A DNA stretch of 21,267 nt from an uncultured Collinsella sp. GTDB lineage: Bacteria > Actinomycetota > Coriobacteriia > Coriobacteriales > Coriobacteriaceae. Below the pieces are notes generated by a model. The model saw only the letters and a program-made list of their open reading frames with translations. It was not told the origin of the DNA and did not search any database. The stretch spans positions 1-21,267 of the forward strand of contig UQKM01000030.1 in the NCBI GenBank assembly GCA_900541685.1. Direction: 5' to 3'. This document shows positions 7,747-15,073 of the stretch, one piece after another (within the stretch, counting starts at the first letter, position 1; each line of letters opens with the position of its first letter). A program made the translations under genes and the position numbers.

Positions 7747-8610
7747 ATGGATAAGACAGGGGATGTGCTCAGCCACATCTGCGCGGTCATGAGCAGCCTA
7801 TCCCCCTCGGAGAAGGCAATCGCAACGTATGTGCTCGACCACCCGTCGGATGTCGCAACGATGACCGTCCGCGAACTCGCCGCAGAAACCGGTACGTCAC
7901 CGGCGTCTGTTTCGAGATTCGCAAGGACGCTTGACTACCGAACCTATTCGGACATGCGTCTGGCGCTCGGCATATCCATCAGCAGGGCATCCGGCGAAGA
8001 AAAGGCCACGGACGGCAGGATTACTCTGGACGACGTCGAGGGCTCCATCAAGTACGTCCTGTCTCACAAGGTCAAGGAGCTCTCCCAAACCGCCTCGCTC
8101 ATTGACTCCGATGACTTTTCGGCAGTCGTCAATCTGCTCCACAACGCCAACCTCGTCCTGATCGCGGGCGTCGGCAACTCGATTAACATGGGCGTAAACG
8201 CGGCGTTCAAGCTCTCGCAGGTTGGAGTCAGAGCGTTTTGCCCCAGTACCACCGAAGCCATGGTCTCCGTCGCAACCAGCCTCAAGGAGAATGACGTTCT
8301 GCTCGTCATTTCGACGTCCGGATACTCGAAGCGCCTCGTCAACATATTCGACTCTGCCGAGGATTCGAACACCCCCATCATCATGATCACAGACAACCCG
8401 GATACGCCGCTCGCGAAGCGTGCCACGCATATCATCCGAGCCATCTCGCGAGATCAGGCCATCACCGGAACCGAGATCGCCTTCTCGCACAGCTCGATCA
8501 ACTTCGTCATCGAGCTGCTGTTCCTCTTCCTGACCTCTTGCTGGGATGACCCGGTAGAGTTTAACAGGATCATCTCGAAGAATCTCATGGGAGACAAGCA
8601 ATACAGCTAG
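7747..8610 (+). CDS. RpiR-family transcriptional regulator (HTH plus SIS domain)
   Basis: A 287-residue regulator. Residues 1-77 form the RpiR helix-turn-helix: SPSEKAIATYVLDHPSDV, then MTVRELAAETGTSPASVSRF as the recognition region. From about residue 105 a SIS domain follows, with LIAGVGNSINMGVNAAFKLS and the phosphosugar-binding loop VISTSGYSKRLVNI. The ATG has AAGGAG 6 nt upstream. It is transcribed away from the PTS operon and is probably its repressor or activator, sensing a phosphorylated intermediate. The three-dimensional family suggests a sugar phosphate ligand; which one is unknown. A TTGACC at 7706 could be a promoter element, but no convincing -10 partner is found. Confidence 0.92.
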   Translation: MDKTGDVLSHICAVMSSLSPSEKAIATYVLDHPSDVATMTVRELAAETGTSPASVSRFARTLDYRTYSDMRLALGISISRASGEEKATDGRITLDDVEGSIKYVLSHKVKELSQTASLIDSDDFSAVVNLLHNANLVLIAGVGNSINMGVNAAFKLSQVGVRAFCPSTTEAMVSVATSLKENDVLLVISTSGYSKRLVNIFDSAEDSNTPIIMITDNPDTPLAKRATHIIRAISRDQAITGTEIAFSHSSINFVIELLFLFLTSCWDDPVEFNRIISKNLMGDKQYS

Positions 8611-8659
8611 GACGACGCACGCCGGCGCACCGATGCCCAGACCGAAACGGGAGGACCCC

Positions 8660-9487
8660 TTGATAAAGCTCATCCTCGCAGACATGGATGGGACCCTGTT
8701 GCCGTTTGGCTCAAGGGTCGTATCGGAGCGCACGCACAGCGCGATTCTTTCGGCGCTCGATGCGGGCATCGCGTTCGGCCCCGCAAGCGGGCGCGACTAC
8801 GCCGACCTGGCCGATGCCTTTGACGGCGACGCGCGCTGTTTCTCGACCGGCATCATGGCCAACGGAAAGAAGGTCTTCTCCAGCGGCGAACTCGTGTTCA
8901 AAAAGACGCTCTCGACGGAGGCCCTCGTCAAGCTCGATAGCGCTGTACGCCCCTACGCGGGGACGTCACTCTGGCTAGTCGCCGATGTCGATGAGACAGG
9001 CAAGCGCTGCGAGCAGTTCCTCTGCGCCGTCGAGCCTGGCGACGAATTCGCCCTGGAAGTCGTTAAGGACTCCGGAAGAGACATGGCGCTCGGAGACGTG
9101 CCCACGAACCGTGACGTCATAACCGCCGGCATCTTCGTCAACGTCAGCTCCGCCCCGACGGAAGTCGTTCGGAGTCGATGCAAGGAAGCCTGCCCAGAAC
9201 TTGATTTCCCCTCGCCCGTCCCATTCTTCCTCGATGTTGTTCCGGCTGGCTGGAGCAAGGTAAACGGACTCGACGCGCTTCTCGGCAGCCTTGGGGTCAC
9301 GCTGGACGAGGTCGCTTTTATCGGAGACTCGGAAAACGACGTGACGCTCCTCGAAAAGGTGCCGAACTCCTACGCAGTCGCGGGCGCGATGCCAGAGGCG
9401 AAGGCCGCGGCCCATCACCTGATCGGGAACGCAGCCGAGGACTCCGTCGCGAAGCTCATCGAACAGATTGTCCAGCAGCGAGGCTAG
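8660..9487 (+). CDS. Cof-type HAD-superfamily phosphatase
   Basis: A 275-residue sugar-phosphatase-like HAD protein of the Cof/SPP group. Motif I is LILADMDGTLL near the N-terminus (nucleophile Asp and acid Asp two residues later), motif II is GPASGRDY, motif III the lysine in WSKVNGL, and motif IV FIGDSENDVTLL. The middle part is the cap domain. I choose the TTG at 8660 because GGGAGG lies 5 nt before it and the protein then begins right at the first strand. An ATG at 8633 would add nine residues but has no ribosome-binding site. It follows the RpiR gene on the same strand after 49 bp and probably forms a two-gene operon with it. It may dephosphorylate sugar phosphates that build up during PTS uptake. 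Confidence 0.88.
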   Translation: MIKLILADMDGTLLPFGSRVVSERTHSAILSALDAGIAFGPASGRDYADLADAFDGDARCFSTGIMANGKKVFSSGELVFKKTLSTEALVKLDSAVRPYAGTSLWLVADVDETGKRCEQFLCAVEPGDEFALEVVKDSGRDMALGDVPTNRDVITAGIFVNVSSAPTEVVRSRCKEACPELDFPSPVPFFLDVVPAGWSKVNGLDALLGSLGVTLDEVAFIGDSENDVTLLEKVPNSYAVAGAMPEAKAAAHHLIGNAAEDSVAKLIEQIVQQRG

Positions 9488-9501
9488 GGTTCCGCCAGCG
9501 T

Positions 9502-9518
9502 GGCATGCGCCGCGTGCC
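9502..9518. terminator. Weak GC-rich hairpin between convergent genes
   Basis: A 7-bp stem (one G-T pair) with a 3-nt loop, starting GGCATGC. It sits between the HAD phosphatase stop and the stop of the small membrane protein on the other strand. There is no T tract, so terminator function is uncertain. Confidence 0.3.
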
Positions 9519-9539
9519 TCGTCATCCGTTCGTGGCGCG

Positions 9540-9689
9540 CTACCTCGTGACGATCCAGAGCGTGGCCATCGTCGCGACGCCGATGCCTACGATGAGCGCG
9601 GCCCACAGGACGCGGACCACGGGGTTCATGTCGCCCGTCACCACCATGTCGTTCGCGTGCCAGAACCAGCTCTCGTTTCCCTTGCGCAT
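9540..9689 (-). CDS. Small single-helix membrane protein, 49 residues
   Basis: A short gene read from ATG at 9689 to TAG at 9540-9542. The ribosome-binding site AAGGGAG is about 7 nt upstream. The protein starts MRKGNESWFWHANDMVVTG, then has one clear hydrophobic helix of about 22 residues (roughly 24-46, with LWAALIVGIGVATMATLW), and ends TR. The N-terminal part is polar with two tryptophans and a histidine. I do not recognise a named family. It is convergent with the HAD phosphatase gene. The good ribosome-binding site, sharp helix and tidy ends make a real gene likely. A role as a small transporter or membrane-complex accessory subunit would be a guess. Confidence 0.65.
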   Translation of the reverse strand: MRKGNESWFWHANDMVVTGDMNPVVRVLWAALIVGIGVATMATLWIVTR

Positions 9690-9717
9690 GATGCACTCCC
9701 TTAGCCTCGATTACGCC

Positions 9718-9755
9718 ATCTATGGCCGAGCAATCGCAGGTCACGTGCCATAGAT
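9718..9755. promoter_or_regulatory. Inverted repeat upstream of the small membrane protein
   Basis: ATCTATGGC (9718-9726) and GCCATAGAT (9747-9755) form perfect 9-bp arms separated by 20 bp. The inner end includes CACGTG. The 3-turn arm spacing would suit a dimeric regulator. It lies 29-66 bp upstream of the small gene's start codon. Confidence 0.35.
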
Positions 9756-9760
9756 TTGCC

Positions 9761-9865
9761 CTACGCCCAGCTTTCAGTTCTGTAAGGCGGCGGGAGCCTG
9801 TGCGAGGCCCCGAGTCCTGAGGCCGTTGCAATGAAAATGGGAATCAAGGGGCACGCATCAATCAT
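9761..9865 (-). other. Very short ORF with good ribosome-binding site, possible severed gene start
   Basis: The minus strand has AAAGGA 6 nt before an ATG at 9865, followed by 34 codons to a TAG at 9761-9763 (protein begins MIDACPLIPIFIATASG). No family is recognised. A candidate TATGAT -10 box is at 9904-9909 on the minus strand, overlapping the rlmKL promoter. It may be the orphaned translation start of a gene once divergent from rlmKL, a leader peptide, or chance. Confidence 0.2.
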
Positions 9866-9907
9866 ATGGGTTCCTTTCGAGGGCGATGGCAAACGAAGCA
9901 TCCATCA

Positions 9908-9913
9908 TATAAT
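9908..9913 (+). promoter_or_regulatory. Candidate -10 box of the rlmKL promoter
   Basis: A perfect TATAAT lies 27 bp before the rlmKL start codon. The -35 region (around 9885-9890) does not resemble TTGACA. The resulting 5' leader would be about 20 nt. Confidence 0.5.
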
Positions 9914-9940
9914 GGAGCGACGCAACCAGAGAGGTCACCC

Positions 9941-12499
9941 ATGGAATTTTATGCAAGCTGCCCCGAGGGCTTTGAATCCGCACTCGCCGACGAGCTCAAG
10001 TGGCTCGGGCTTTCGCATGTCCGCCGCCTGAAGGGCCGCGCTACGTTTGAGGGCGAGCTCGAAGAAGGCTACCGCGCCTGTCTGTGGTCGCGCCTGGCCA
10101 GCCGCGTGTTTGTGGTGCTTGGACGCTTTGAGGCGCAGGATGCCGACGAGCTGTACGATAGCGTTTACGACATCGCCTGGGAGAGCATCGTCCGCCCCGG
10201 CGCCACCATCGCCATTACCGCCCGCGGCGTGACCGAGCAGCTGCGCAACACGCGCTTCTCGGCCCTGCGCGCCAAGGACGCGCTGTGCGACCGTCTGGCC
10301 GAGACCACGGGCCGTCGCGCCGATGTCGACGCCGCCGACCCCGACGTTCACCTGTTGCTTTCACTGCGCCAGCGCCGCGCGAGCATAAGCCTGGACCTTT
10401 CGGGCGACCCACTGTTCAAACGCCTGCCGCCCGCAGCGACCCGCGCCGGCGAGGGCGCGCACGTACTGCGCCCCGACTACGCCGCCCTGGTGCTGGCGCA
10501 GGTCGGCTGGACCGCACTGTGCGAGCGCGATCTGACGGCCGACGATTACGAGAATGAAGCTCTGCCCACACTGGTCGACGCCTCGTGCGCCGGCGGCGGC
10601 CTGCTGCTGGAGGCAGTGAATATCCTAACCGACCGCGCTCCGGGCGCCGCCCGCGAGCACTGGGGCTTTGAGGGCTGGCAGTTGCACGACGCCGCCCTGT
10701 GGGAGCAGCTGCGTGCCGAGGCGCGCGAGCGCGAGACGGCGGCACGCGAGCGCCAGGCGCGCATCGTTGCCGTGGATGTTGACCCCGCCGCCCGCAAGAC
10801 CGCCGAGCGCATGGTTAAATGTGCCGGCTACAAGCGCTTTGTCGATTTTTGCGCCGCTAAGTCCGCCACCGTACTGGACCATGCGGGCGCCGTTGCCGGT
10901 GCCGCCGTGGTCGCGGATACGACCGAGACACCGCTTTCGCTCATGCGCGACGCCATGACGCTCATCGGCGAGCTGCGCCGCGCGCCCGAGCTTGCCGCGG
11001 CGCCGGTCGCCGCGCTCACCCGCGACGGATTGCTGGCCCGCGCACTCCACGCCGAGCCCGAGCGCTCAATCGCCGTCATGCCCAACAACGAGGAGGCGAC
11101 CGTCGAAGTCTGGCCTTCGCTCGACCACGCCGCCGCAGCGTTTGAGGCTGCGACCAGCGCGGATGCCGAAGAGCAGATCGCAGATGCCCAAGACGAAGCT
11201 GCAGCTTCCGCCATGCCCGAGCCTGCCGCCATGCTCGACCTGGGCGACGGCAAGCCGCTGCCCGTGCTCGTCCCCGAGTCCGAGCAGTTCGCCAACCGCC
11301 TGCGCAAGAATGCCCGTCTGCGCCGCAAGTGGGCCAAGCGCGAGGGCGTGAGCTGCTACCGTGTCTACGATGCCGACCTGCCCGACTACTCCGCCGCCAT
11401 CGATCTGTACGAGGGTTGCCCGCAGACGCCGGGCCGTTGGCTCGTCATCGCCGAATACGCCGCACCTAAGACCATCGACCCCGCACTGGCCCAGGCCCGT
11501 ATGCTCGACATTCTGGCCATCGCGCCGCGCATCCTAGATGTTCCCGCCGAGCACGTGCACGCCAAGGCCCGCATGCGTTCGCGCGGCGGCTCGCAGTACG
11601 GCAAGCAGGGCGCCGGCATGGGCGGCTCGGGCGAGCGCGCCAATATCGCGCGCCGTCGTCTGCCGCTCATCGAAGAGGGCGGGCTCACCTTTGCCGTCAA
11701 CTTTGACGACTATCTGGATGTGGGCATCTTCCTGGATCACCGCGTCACCCGCAGCCTAGTGCGCGAGCACGCCAAGCAGGCGCGCCGCTTCCTCAACCTG
11801 TTTGCCTACACCGGCACTGCCACCTGCTACGCGGCCGATGGCGGCGTCGAGGAGACCGTGACGGTCGACCTCTCCAACACCTACCTGGACTGGGCCGAGC
11901 GCAACATGCGCCAGAACGGCTTTGTGGGGCCTCAGCATCATTTTGTGCGCGACGACGTGCTCGCCTGGATTCGCGACCAGCGCCAGACGCGCAACCGCTG
12001 GGACTTGATCTTTGTCGACCCGCCCACGTTCTCGAACTCGTCCAAGATGGGCCGCCGCACCTGGGATGTCCAGCGCGACCATGTTGAGCTGTTGGCCGGC
12101 GTATCGCGCCTGATCGCGCAGGGCGGCCACGCCATCTTTAGCTGCAACCTGCGAGGCTTCCGCCCCGAAACGCGCAAGCTCGCACGCGCGGGCGTGGTGC
12201 TGGAGGACATTACGGCGCAGACCATCCCCGAGGACTTCGCACGCAACCAGAAGGTGCACCACTGCTACATCGTGCGCCGCCTGCCCATCGAGGACGCCAT
12301 GGCCGAGGTCGGCTTTAGCGCTGAGGAGATTGCCGAGCGCGTTGAGGAACTGCGCAACCCCGAGGCCCGCAAGCCCCGTGCGGCAGTACCCGCGCACGCG
12401 CAGGCCGGCAACGACAAGTCCAACTTTGCCGGCAAACCCTCCCCCGCCGGCAAGCCCAAAAAGAAGAAGTTCTACGCCAGCAAGCCCAAGGGCAAATAA
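9941..12499 (+). CDS. rlmKL: RlmKL-type 23S rRNA methyltransferase with degenerate RlmL half
   Basis: An 852-residue fusion; the E. coli protein is about 700. Residues 1-160 carry the N-terminal ferredoxin-like/THUMP region. Residues 165-345 correspond to the RlmL (G2445 N2) methyltransferase, but the SAM motif reads DASCAGGG (213-220) instead of DPMCGSGT, and the NPPYG catalytic motif is replaced by ADTTETP (325-331). A low-complexity linker follows (395-445). From NRLRKN (452) the RlmK (G2069 N7) half is strongly conserved: KWAKREGVSCYRVYDADLP, NLFAYTGTATCYAADGG, and catalytic FVDPPTFSNS (691-700). The tail from 807 is lysine-rich and unstructured, as if for RNA contact. The start at 9941 has AGAGAGG 6 nt upstream; an in-frame ATG 25 codons earlier overlaps the promoter and is rejected. 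I expect only the RlmK reaction to be active. Confidence 0.9.
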   Translation: MEFYASCPEGFESALADELKWLGLSHVRRLKGRATFEGELEEGYRACLWSRLASRVFVVLGRFEAQDADELYDSVYDIAWESIVRPGATIAITARGVTEQLRNTRFSALRAKDALCDRLAETTGRRADVDAADPDVHLLLSLRQRRASISLDLSGDPLFKRLPPAATRAGEGAHVLRPDYAALVLAQVGWTALCERDLTADDYENEALPTLVDASCAGGGLLLEAVNILTDRAPGAAREHWGFEGWQLHDAALWEQLRAEARERETAARERQARIVAVDVDPAARKTAERMVKCAGYKRFVDFCAAKSATVLDHAGAVAGAAVVADTTETPLSLMRDAMTLIGELRRAPELAAAPVAALTRDGLLARALHAEPERSIAVMPNNEEATVEVWPSLDHAAAAFEAATSADAEEQIADAQDEAAASAMPEPAAMLDLGDGKPLPVLVPESEQFANRLRKNARLRRKWAKREGVSCYRVYDADLPDYSAAIDLYEGCPQTPGRWLVIAEYAAPKTIDPALAQARMLDILAIAPRILDVPAEHVHAKARMRSRGGSQYGKQGAGMGGSGERANIARRRLPLIEEGGLTFAVNFDDYLDVGIFLDHRVTRSLVREHAKQARRFLNLFAYTGTATCYAADGGVEETVTVDLSNTYLDWAERNMRQNGFVGPQHHFVRDDVLAWIRDQRQTRNRWDLIFVDPPTFSNSSKMGRRTWDVQRDHVELLAGVSRLIAQGGHAIFSCNLRGFRPETRKLARAGVVLEDITAQTIPEDFARNQKVHHCYIVRRLPIEDAMAEVGFSAEEIAERVEELRNPEARKPRAAVPAHAQAGNDKSNFAGKPSPAGKPKKKKFYASKPKGK

Positions 12500-12502
12500 C
12501 AA

Positions 12503-12569
12503 AGTTGCGGTGGAATACGGACTGTTTTGCCTGGAATTAGGCAAATTTAGACCGTATTTCACCGCAACT
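12503..12569. terminator. Nested long palindrome between convergent genes
   Basis: Outer arms of 18 bp (AGTTGCGGTGGAATACGG against its complement, one G-U pair in RNA) enclose a second hairpin, TTTGCCT-GGAATT-AGGCAAA (12526-12545). It lies 4 bp after the rlmKL stop and 25 bp before the response-regulator stop. The likely role is two-way termination. The perfection and nesting also suit a dispersed repeat element. Confidence 0.7.
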
Positions 12570-12593
12570 CATATTGGGATGGTGGTTGGCGAT

Positions 12594-13307
12594 CTAGCCT
12601 TGGATGACTAGGCGGTAGCCAATGCCTACGTGCGTCTGGATATAGCGCGGATGCGCGGGGTCGGACTCGATCTTCTTACGCAACGTGCCCATAAAGACAC
12701 GCAGGCTCGCCAGGTCGCTCTTAGTTGCCGTGCCCCAAATCTCGTGCAGGATATATTGGTGCGTCAGCACCTTGTCGGCGTTGTGCGCCAGCAGGCACAA
12801 GAGCTTGTACTCGATCGGCGTCAGGTGCAGCTCCTCGCCGTCCATCGTGGCGATACCGGCATCAAAATCGATATGCAGCTCACCGGTATCGAACGAGCCC
12901 TCGGAGGCAACGCCGCCCGTCTGCGCATACGAAAGGCGTCTGAGCGTCGTGCGGATGCGCGCGAGCAGCTCCTCGACCGAAAACGGCTTGGTCAGATAGT
13001 CGTCGGCGCCGGCATCGAGCGCACGGGTCTTGTCCGCATCCTCGCTGCGCGCCGAGACCACGATAATCGGCATGCCCGACCACGCGCGCACCGACTCCAC
13101 CACCTTGACGCCGTCCATATCGGGCAGGCCCAGGTCGAGCAGCACAATGCTCGGCGCCTGCGACGAGGCGGCGGCGATGGCGGCATGGGCGGTCTCCACG
13201 GCCATATGGCGCAAGCCGTGCGCCTCGAGCGCGGCGATGATAAGGTTGCGGACGGCGGGGTCGTCCTCAACAACCAAGATGAGCGGTTTTACGGCAGAGT
13301 TCGGCAC
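12594..13307 (-). CDS. KdpE-like response regulator (OmpR/PhoB family)
   Basis: A 237-residue two-domain regulator. The receiver domain (about 7-125) has the acidic pair in VVEDDP, phospho-acceptor Asp58 in LLDLGLPDMDG and Lys107 in YLTKPF. The winged-helix domain (about 140-235) has LTPIEYKLLCLLAHNADKVLT and the KdpE-like HEIWG...LRVFMGTLRKKIE followed by HVGIGYRL. I choose the GTG at 13307: it lies 4 nt after the sensor-kinase stop and has AAGGAG 7 nt upstream. A start at 13388 would overlap the kinase by 77 nt and add 27 residues unrelated to receivers. With the sensor kinase and kup upstream, it probably controls potassium uptake. Confidence 0.9.
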   Translation of the reverse strand: MPNSAVKPLILVVEDDPAVRNLIIAALEAHGLRHMAVETAHAAIAAASSQAPSIVLLDLGLPDMDGVKVVESVRAWSGMPIIVVSARSEDADKTRALDAGADDYLTKPFSVEELLARIRTTLRRLSYAQTGGVASEGSFDTGELHIDFDAGIATMDGEELHLTPIEYKLLCLLAHNADKVLTHQYILHEIWGTATKSDLASLRVFMGTLRKKIESDPAHPRYIQTHVGIGYRLVIQG

Positions 13308-13311
13308 AGCG

Positions 13312-14937
13312 CTACTCCTTATCAAACGAAACGTCGGCGGCGGGAAGCTCAATCGTAAAGACCGAGCCGTGCGGGGCCGCCGCGGCAACCCCTATGCTAC
13401 CGCCATGTGCCAGCGCAATGGAGCGGCAAAGCGAAAGCCCCAGACCCACGCTGCGCTGGCTATCGGCCAGACCATGGTTGGCGGTGTAGAACGACTCAAA
13501 GATGCGCTCGCGGTCCTCGGGCGCAATGCCCGGGCCGTCATCGGCCACCGAGCACGCCACGCATCCGTCGTCGACGCCAATCGAGATCACGATATGCGAA
13601 TCCGAGGGCGTATAGGTGATGGCGTTGTTCACCAGGTTGACCACCAGCTGCACCATCAGGCGCGCGTCGACGTTGACGAGCGCCGGCTCGTCGCACGCCA
13701 CCACCTTGAGGTCGTGCTCGTGCACGGCCGGGTTTACGTGGCGCAGCGCCTCCTCGACGATATCGTCCATAAGCTCGAGCGTGGTCGACAGGTGCATACC
13801 GCCGCCCTCGAGCTTGGTGATGGCGAGCAGATTCTCGACGGTAGCGTTGAGCCATTGCGCATCCGAGCGAATGGATAGGAGCATGCCGCGGCGCGTCTGG
13901 TCGTCGAGCACGGCCGTGCCGGTCGAGCCCTGGTCGAGCAGCACGTCGGCATTACCCGAAATGCTGGTAAGCGGCGTGCGCAAATCGTGCGAGATGGAGC
14001 GCAACAAGTTGGCGCGCAGCTGCTCGTTTTTAGCGAGCACCGCCGCTTCCTCGCGGGCCTCCATGGCGCGGGCGCGATCGAGCGCCAGCTCGCCTTCGCT
14101 CACGATGGCATCGGCAAGCGTCCGCTCCTCGGGCGTCAGCGCATCGGGCTCGGCGACAATGGCGAGCACCCCCACCACCGAGTCGGGATCACCCGCGCGC
14201 ACCATGGTGTCGCCCGAGTGCACGGTCAGGTATATGCCAAAGAACGCCGAGCCGCCATAGGTGGCATCGAGCGGCGTTCCCACATAGGCGGACGCCGAGA
14301 GCCGTGGCGGCATCTGCGGCGCCAGCTCGTGCACCGGCGCGGCATCGCCCACGGCCGTGTACATCGTGCGCGGCAGCAGGTCATCGTCGTCGGCATCGGC
14401 GCTATACCACACGACCGGACAGTCCGAAAGACGCGCCAGTTGCGTTGCCATAGCATGCACAATCTGTTGCTGATCGCCGCACCGCTGCAGCATGCGGTTG
14501 GTCTCGAGCACCATCTGCGTGCGACGGTCGCTGGCGGCAGCCTGCGCCAAGGCGCGGCGCAGGGCCAGCGCAATCGAGCTCGACACGAGCGAGACCACAA
14601 ACATGATAAAGAACATGCCGGGATAGACGCGGTCGATGAGCGACAACGAGTAGCGCGGGTCGACAAACAAATAGTTGTAGAGCGCCACGGCAGCAGCCGA
14701 GCTCAGCAGGCAATACAGGCGGCTCCAGGTAAAGAATGCGCACAGCTGCACGGCGAACACATAGACGATCATGATGCTCGGCGCGAGTCCCGGATGGTCG
14801 AGCAGCGCGCCCACAATCGTCGCCGCGGCCAGCAGCCCCGCCGATACGCAGGCGTCATACAGAGGGCTGCGACGCGTCAGCGTTGTGCGCCGCCACCAAA
14901 AGTTCTCGGCAATATCGCCGTCCGCACGGACGTCCAT
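13312..14937 (-). CDS. KdpD-like membrane sensor histidine kinase lacking the N-terminal KdpD domain
   Basis: A 541-residue kinase that matches only the C-terminal part of KdpD (about 900 residues in E. coli). Residues 25-130 hold four closely packed membrane helices of the DUF4118 type (LYNYLFVDPRYSL is characteristic). Residues about 140-290 look like a GAF-type cytoplasmic domain. The kinase core follows: H-box SISHDLRTPLTS with His317, N-box VNLVNNAITYTP, G-boxes DDGPGI and GLGLSLC. The cytosolic N-terminal KdpD and universal-stress-like domains are absent, so any signal must come through the membrane or GAF part. The gene follows kup on the same strand after 136 bp and is 4 nt from the response regulator. 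No kdpFABC genes are in the window. Confidence 0.88.
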   Translation of the reverse strand: MDVRADGDIAENFWWRRTTLTRRSPLYDACVSAGLLAAATIVGALLDHPGLAPSIMIVYVFAVQLCAFFTWSRLYCLLSSAAAVALYNYLFVDPRYSLSLIDRVYPGMFFIMFVVSLVSSSIALALRRALAQAAASDRRTQMVLETNRMLQRCGDQQQIVHAMATQLARLSDCPVVWYSADADDDDLLPRTMYTAVGDAAPVHELAPQMPPRLSASAYVGTPLDATYGGSAFFGIYLTVHSGDTMVRAGDPDSVVGVLAIVAEPDALTPEERTLADAIVSEGELALDRARAMEAREEAAVLAKNEQLRANLLRSISHDLRTPLTSISGNADVLLDQGSTGTAVLDDQTRRGMLLSIRSDAQWLNATVENLLAITKLEGGGMHLSTTLELMDDIVEEALRHVNPAVHEHDLKVVACDEPALVNVDARLMVQLVVNLVNNAITYTPSDSHIVISIGVDDGCVACSVADDGPGIAPEDRERIFESFYTANHGLADSQRSVGLGLSLCRSIALAHGGSIGVAAAAPHGSVFTIELPAADVSFDKE

Positions 14938-14965
14938 CAGCGCCCCGCCCCTCTCTCAAAAACAA

Positions 14966-15021
14966 AAACCACCACAAAGGGGACTGGCACCTTTGCGGTG
15001 GTGGCCTCCTTGTGGTGGTTT
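14966..15021. repeat. REP-like palindrome with two alternative pairings
   Basis: AAACCACCACAAAGG (14966-14980) can pair with CCTTGTGGTGGTTT (15008-15021; one bulged A). Its CACCACAAAGG part can pair instead with CCTTTGCGGTG (14990-15000; one mismatch). The centre, AAAGGGGACTGGCACCTTT, resembles REP-type palindromes spread through many bacterial genomes. It lies 53 bp after the kup stop and 29 bp before the sensor-kinase start, so it could terminate or attenuate transcription from kup into the kinase gene. Confidence 0.6.
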
Positions 15022-15073
15022 CAAGTGTATAGCCTTTGCAGCCTGCGGTCGCTAGACAAACAGCAGACGTCGA

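Noticed and set aside
17..9487. Left HAD remnant as a duplicate of the HAD gene at 8660
   Set aside because: The two C-terminal parts share only family motifs and differ throughout, so recent duplication is not supported.
9866..9940. 25-codon upstream extension of rlmKL
   Set aside because: It overlaps the TATAAT box and has no ribosome-binding site; the start at 9941 matches the family N-terminus.
13308..13388. Longer start for the response regulator
   Set aside because: It would overlap the sensor kinase by 77 nt and add non-receiver residues; the GTG at 13307 has a strong ribosome-binding site.
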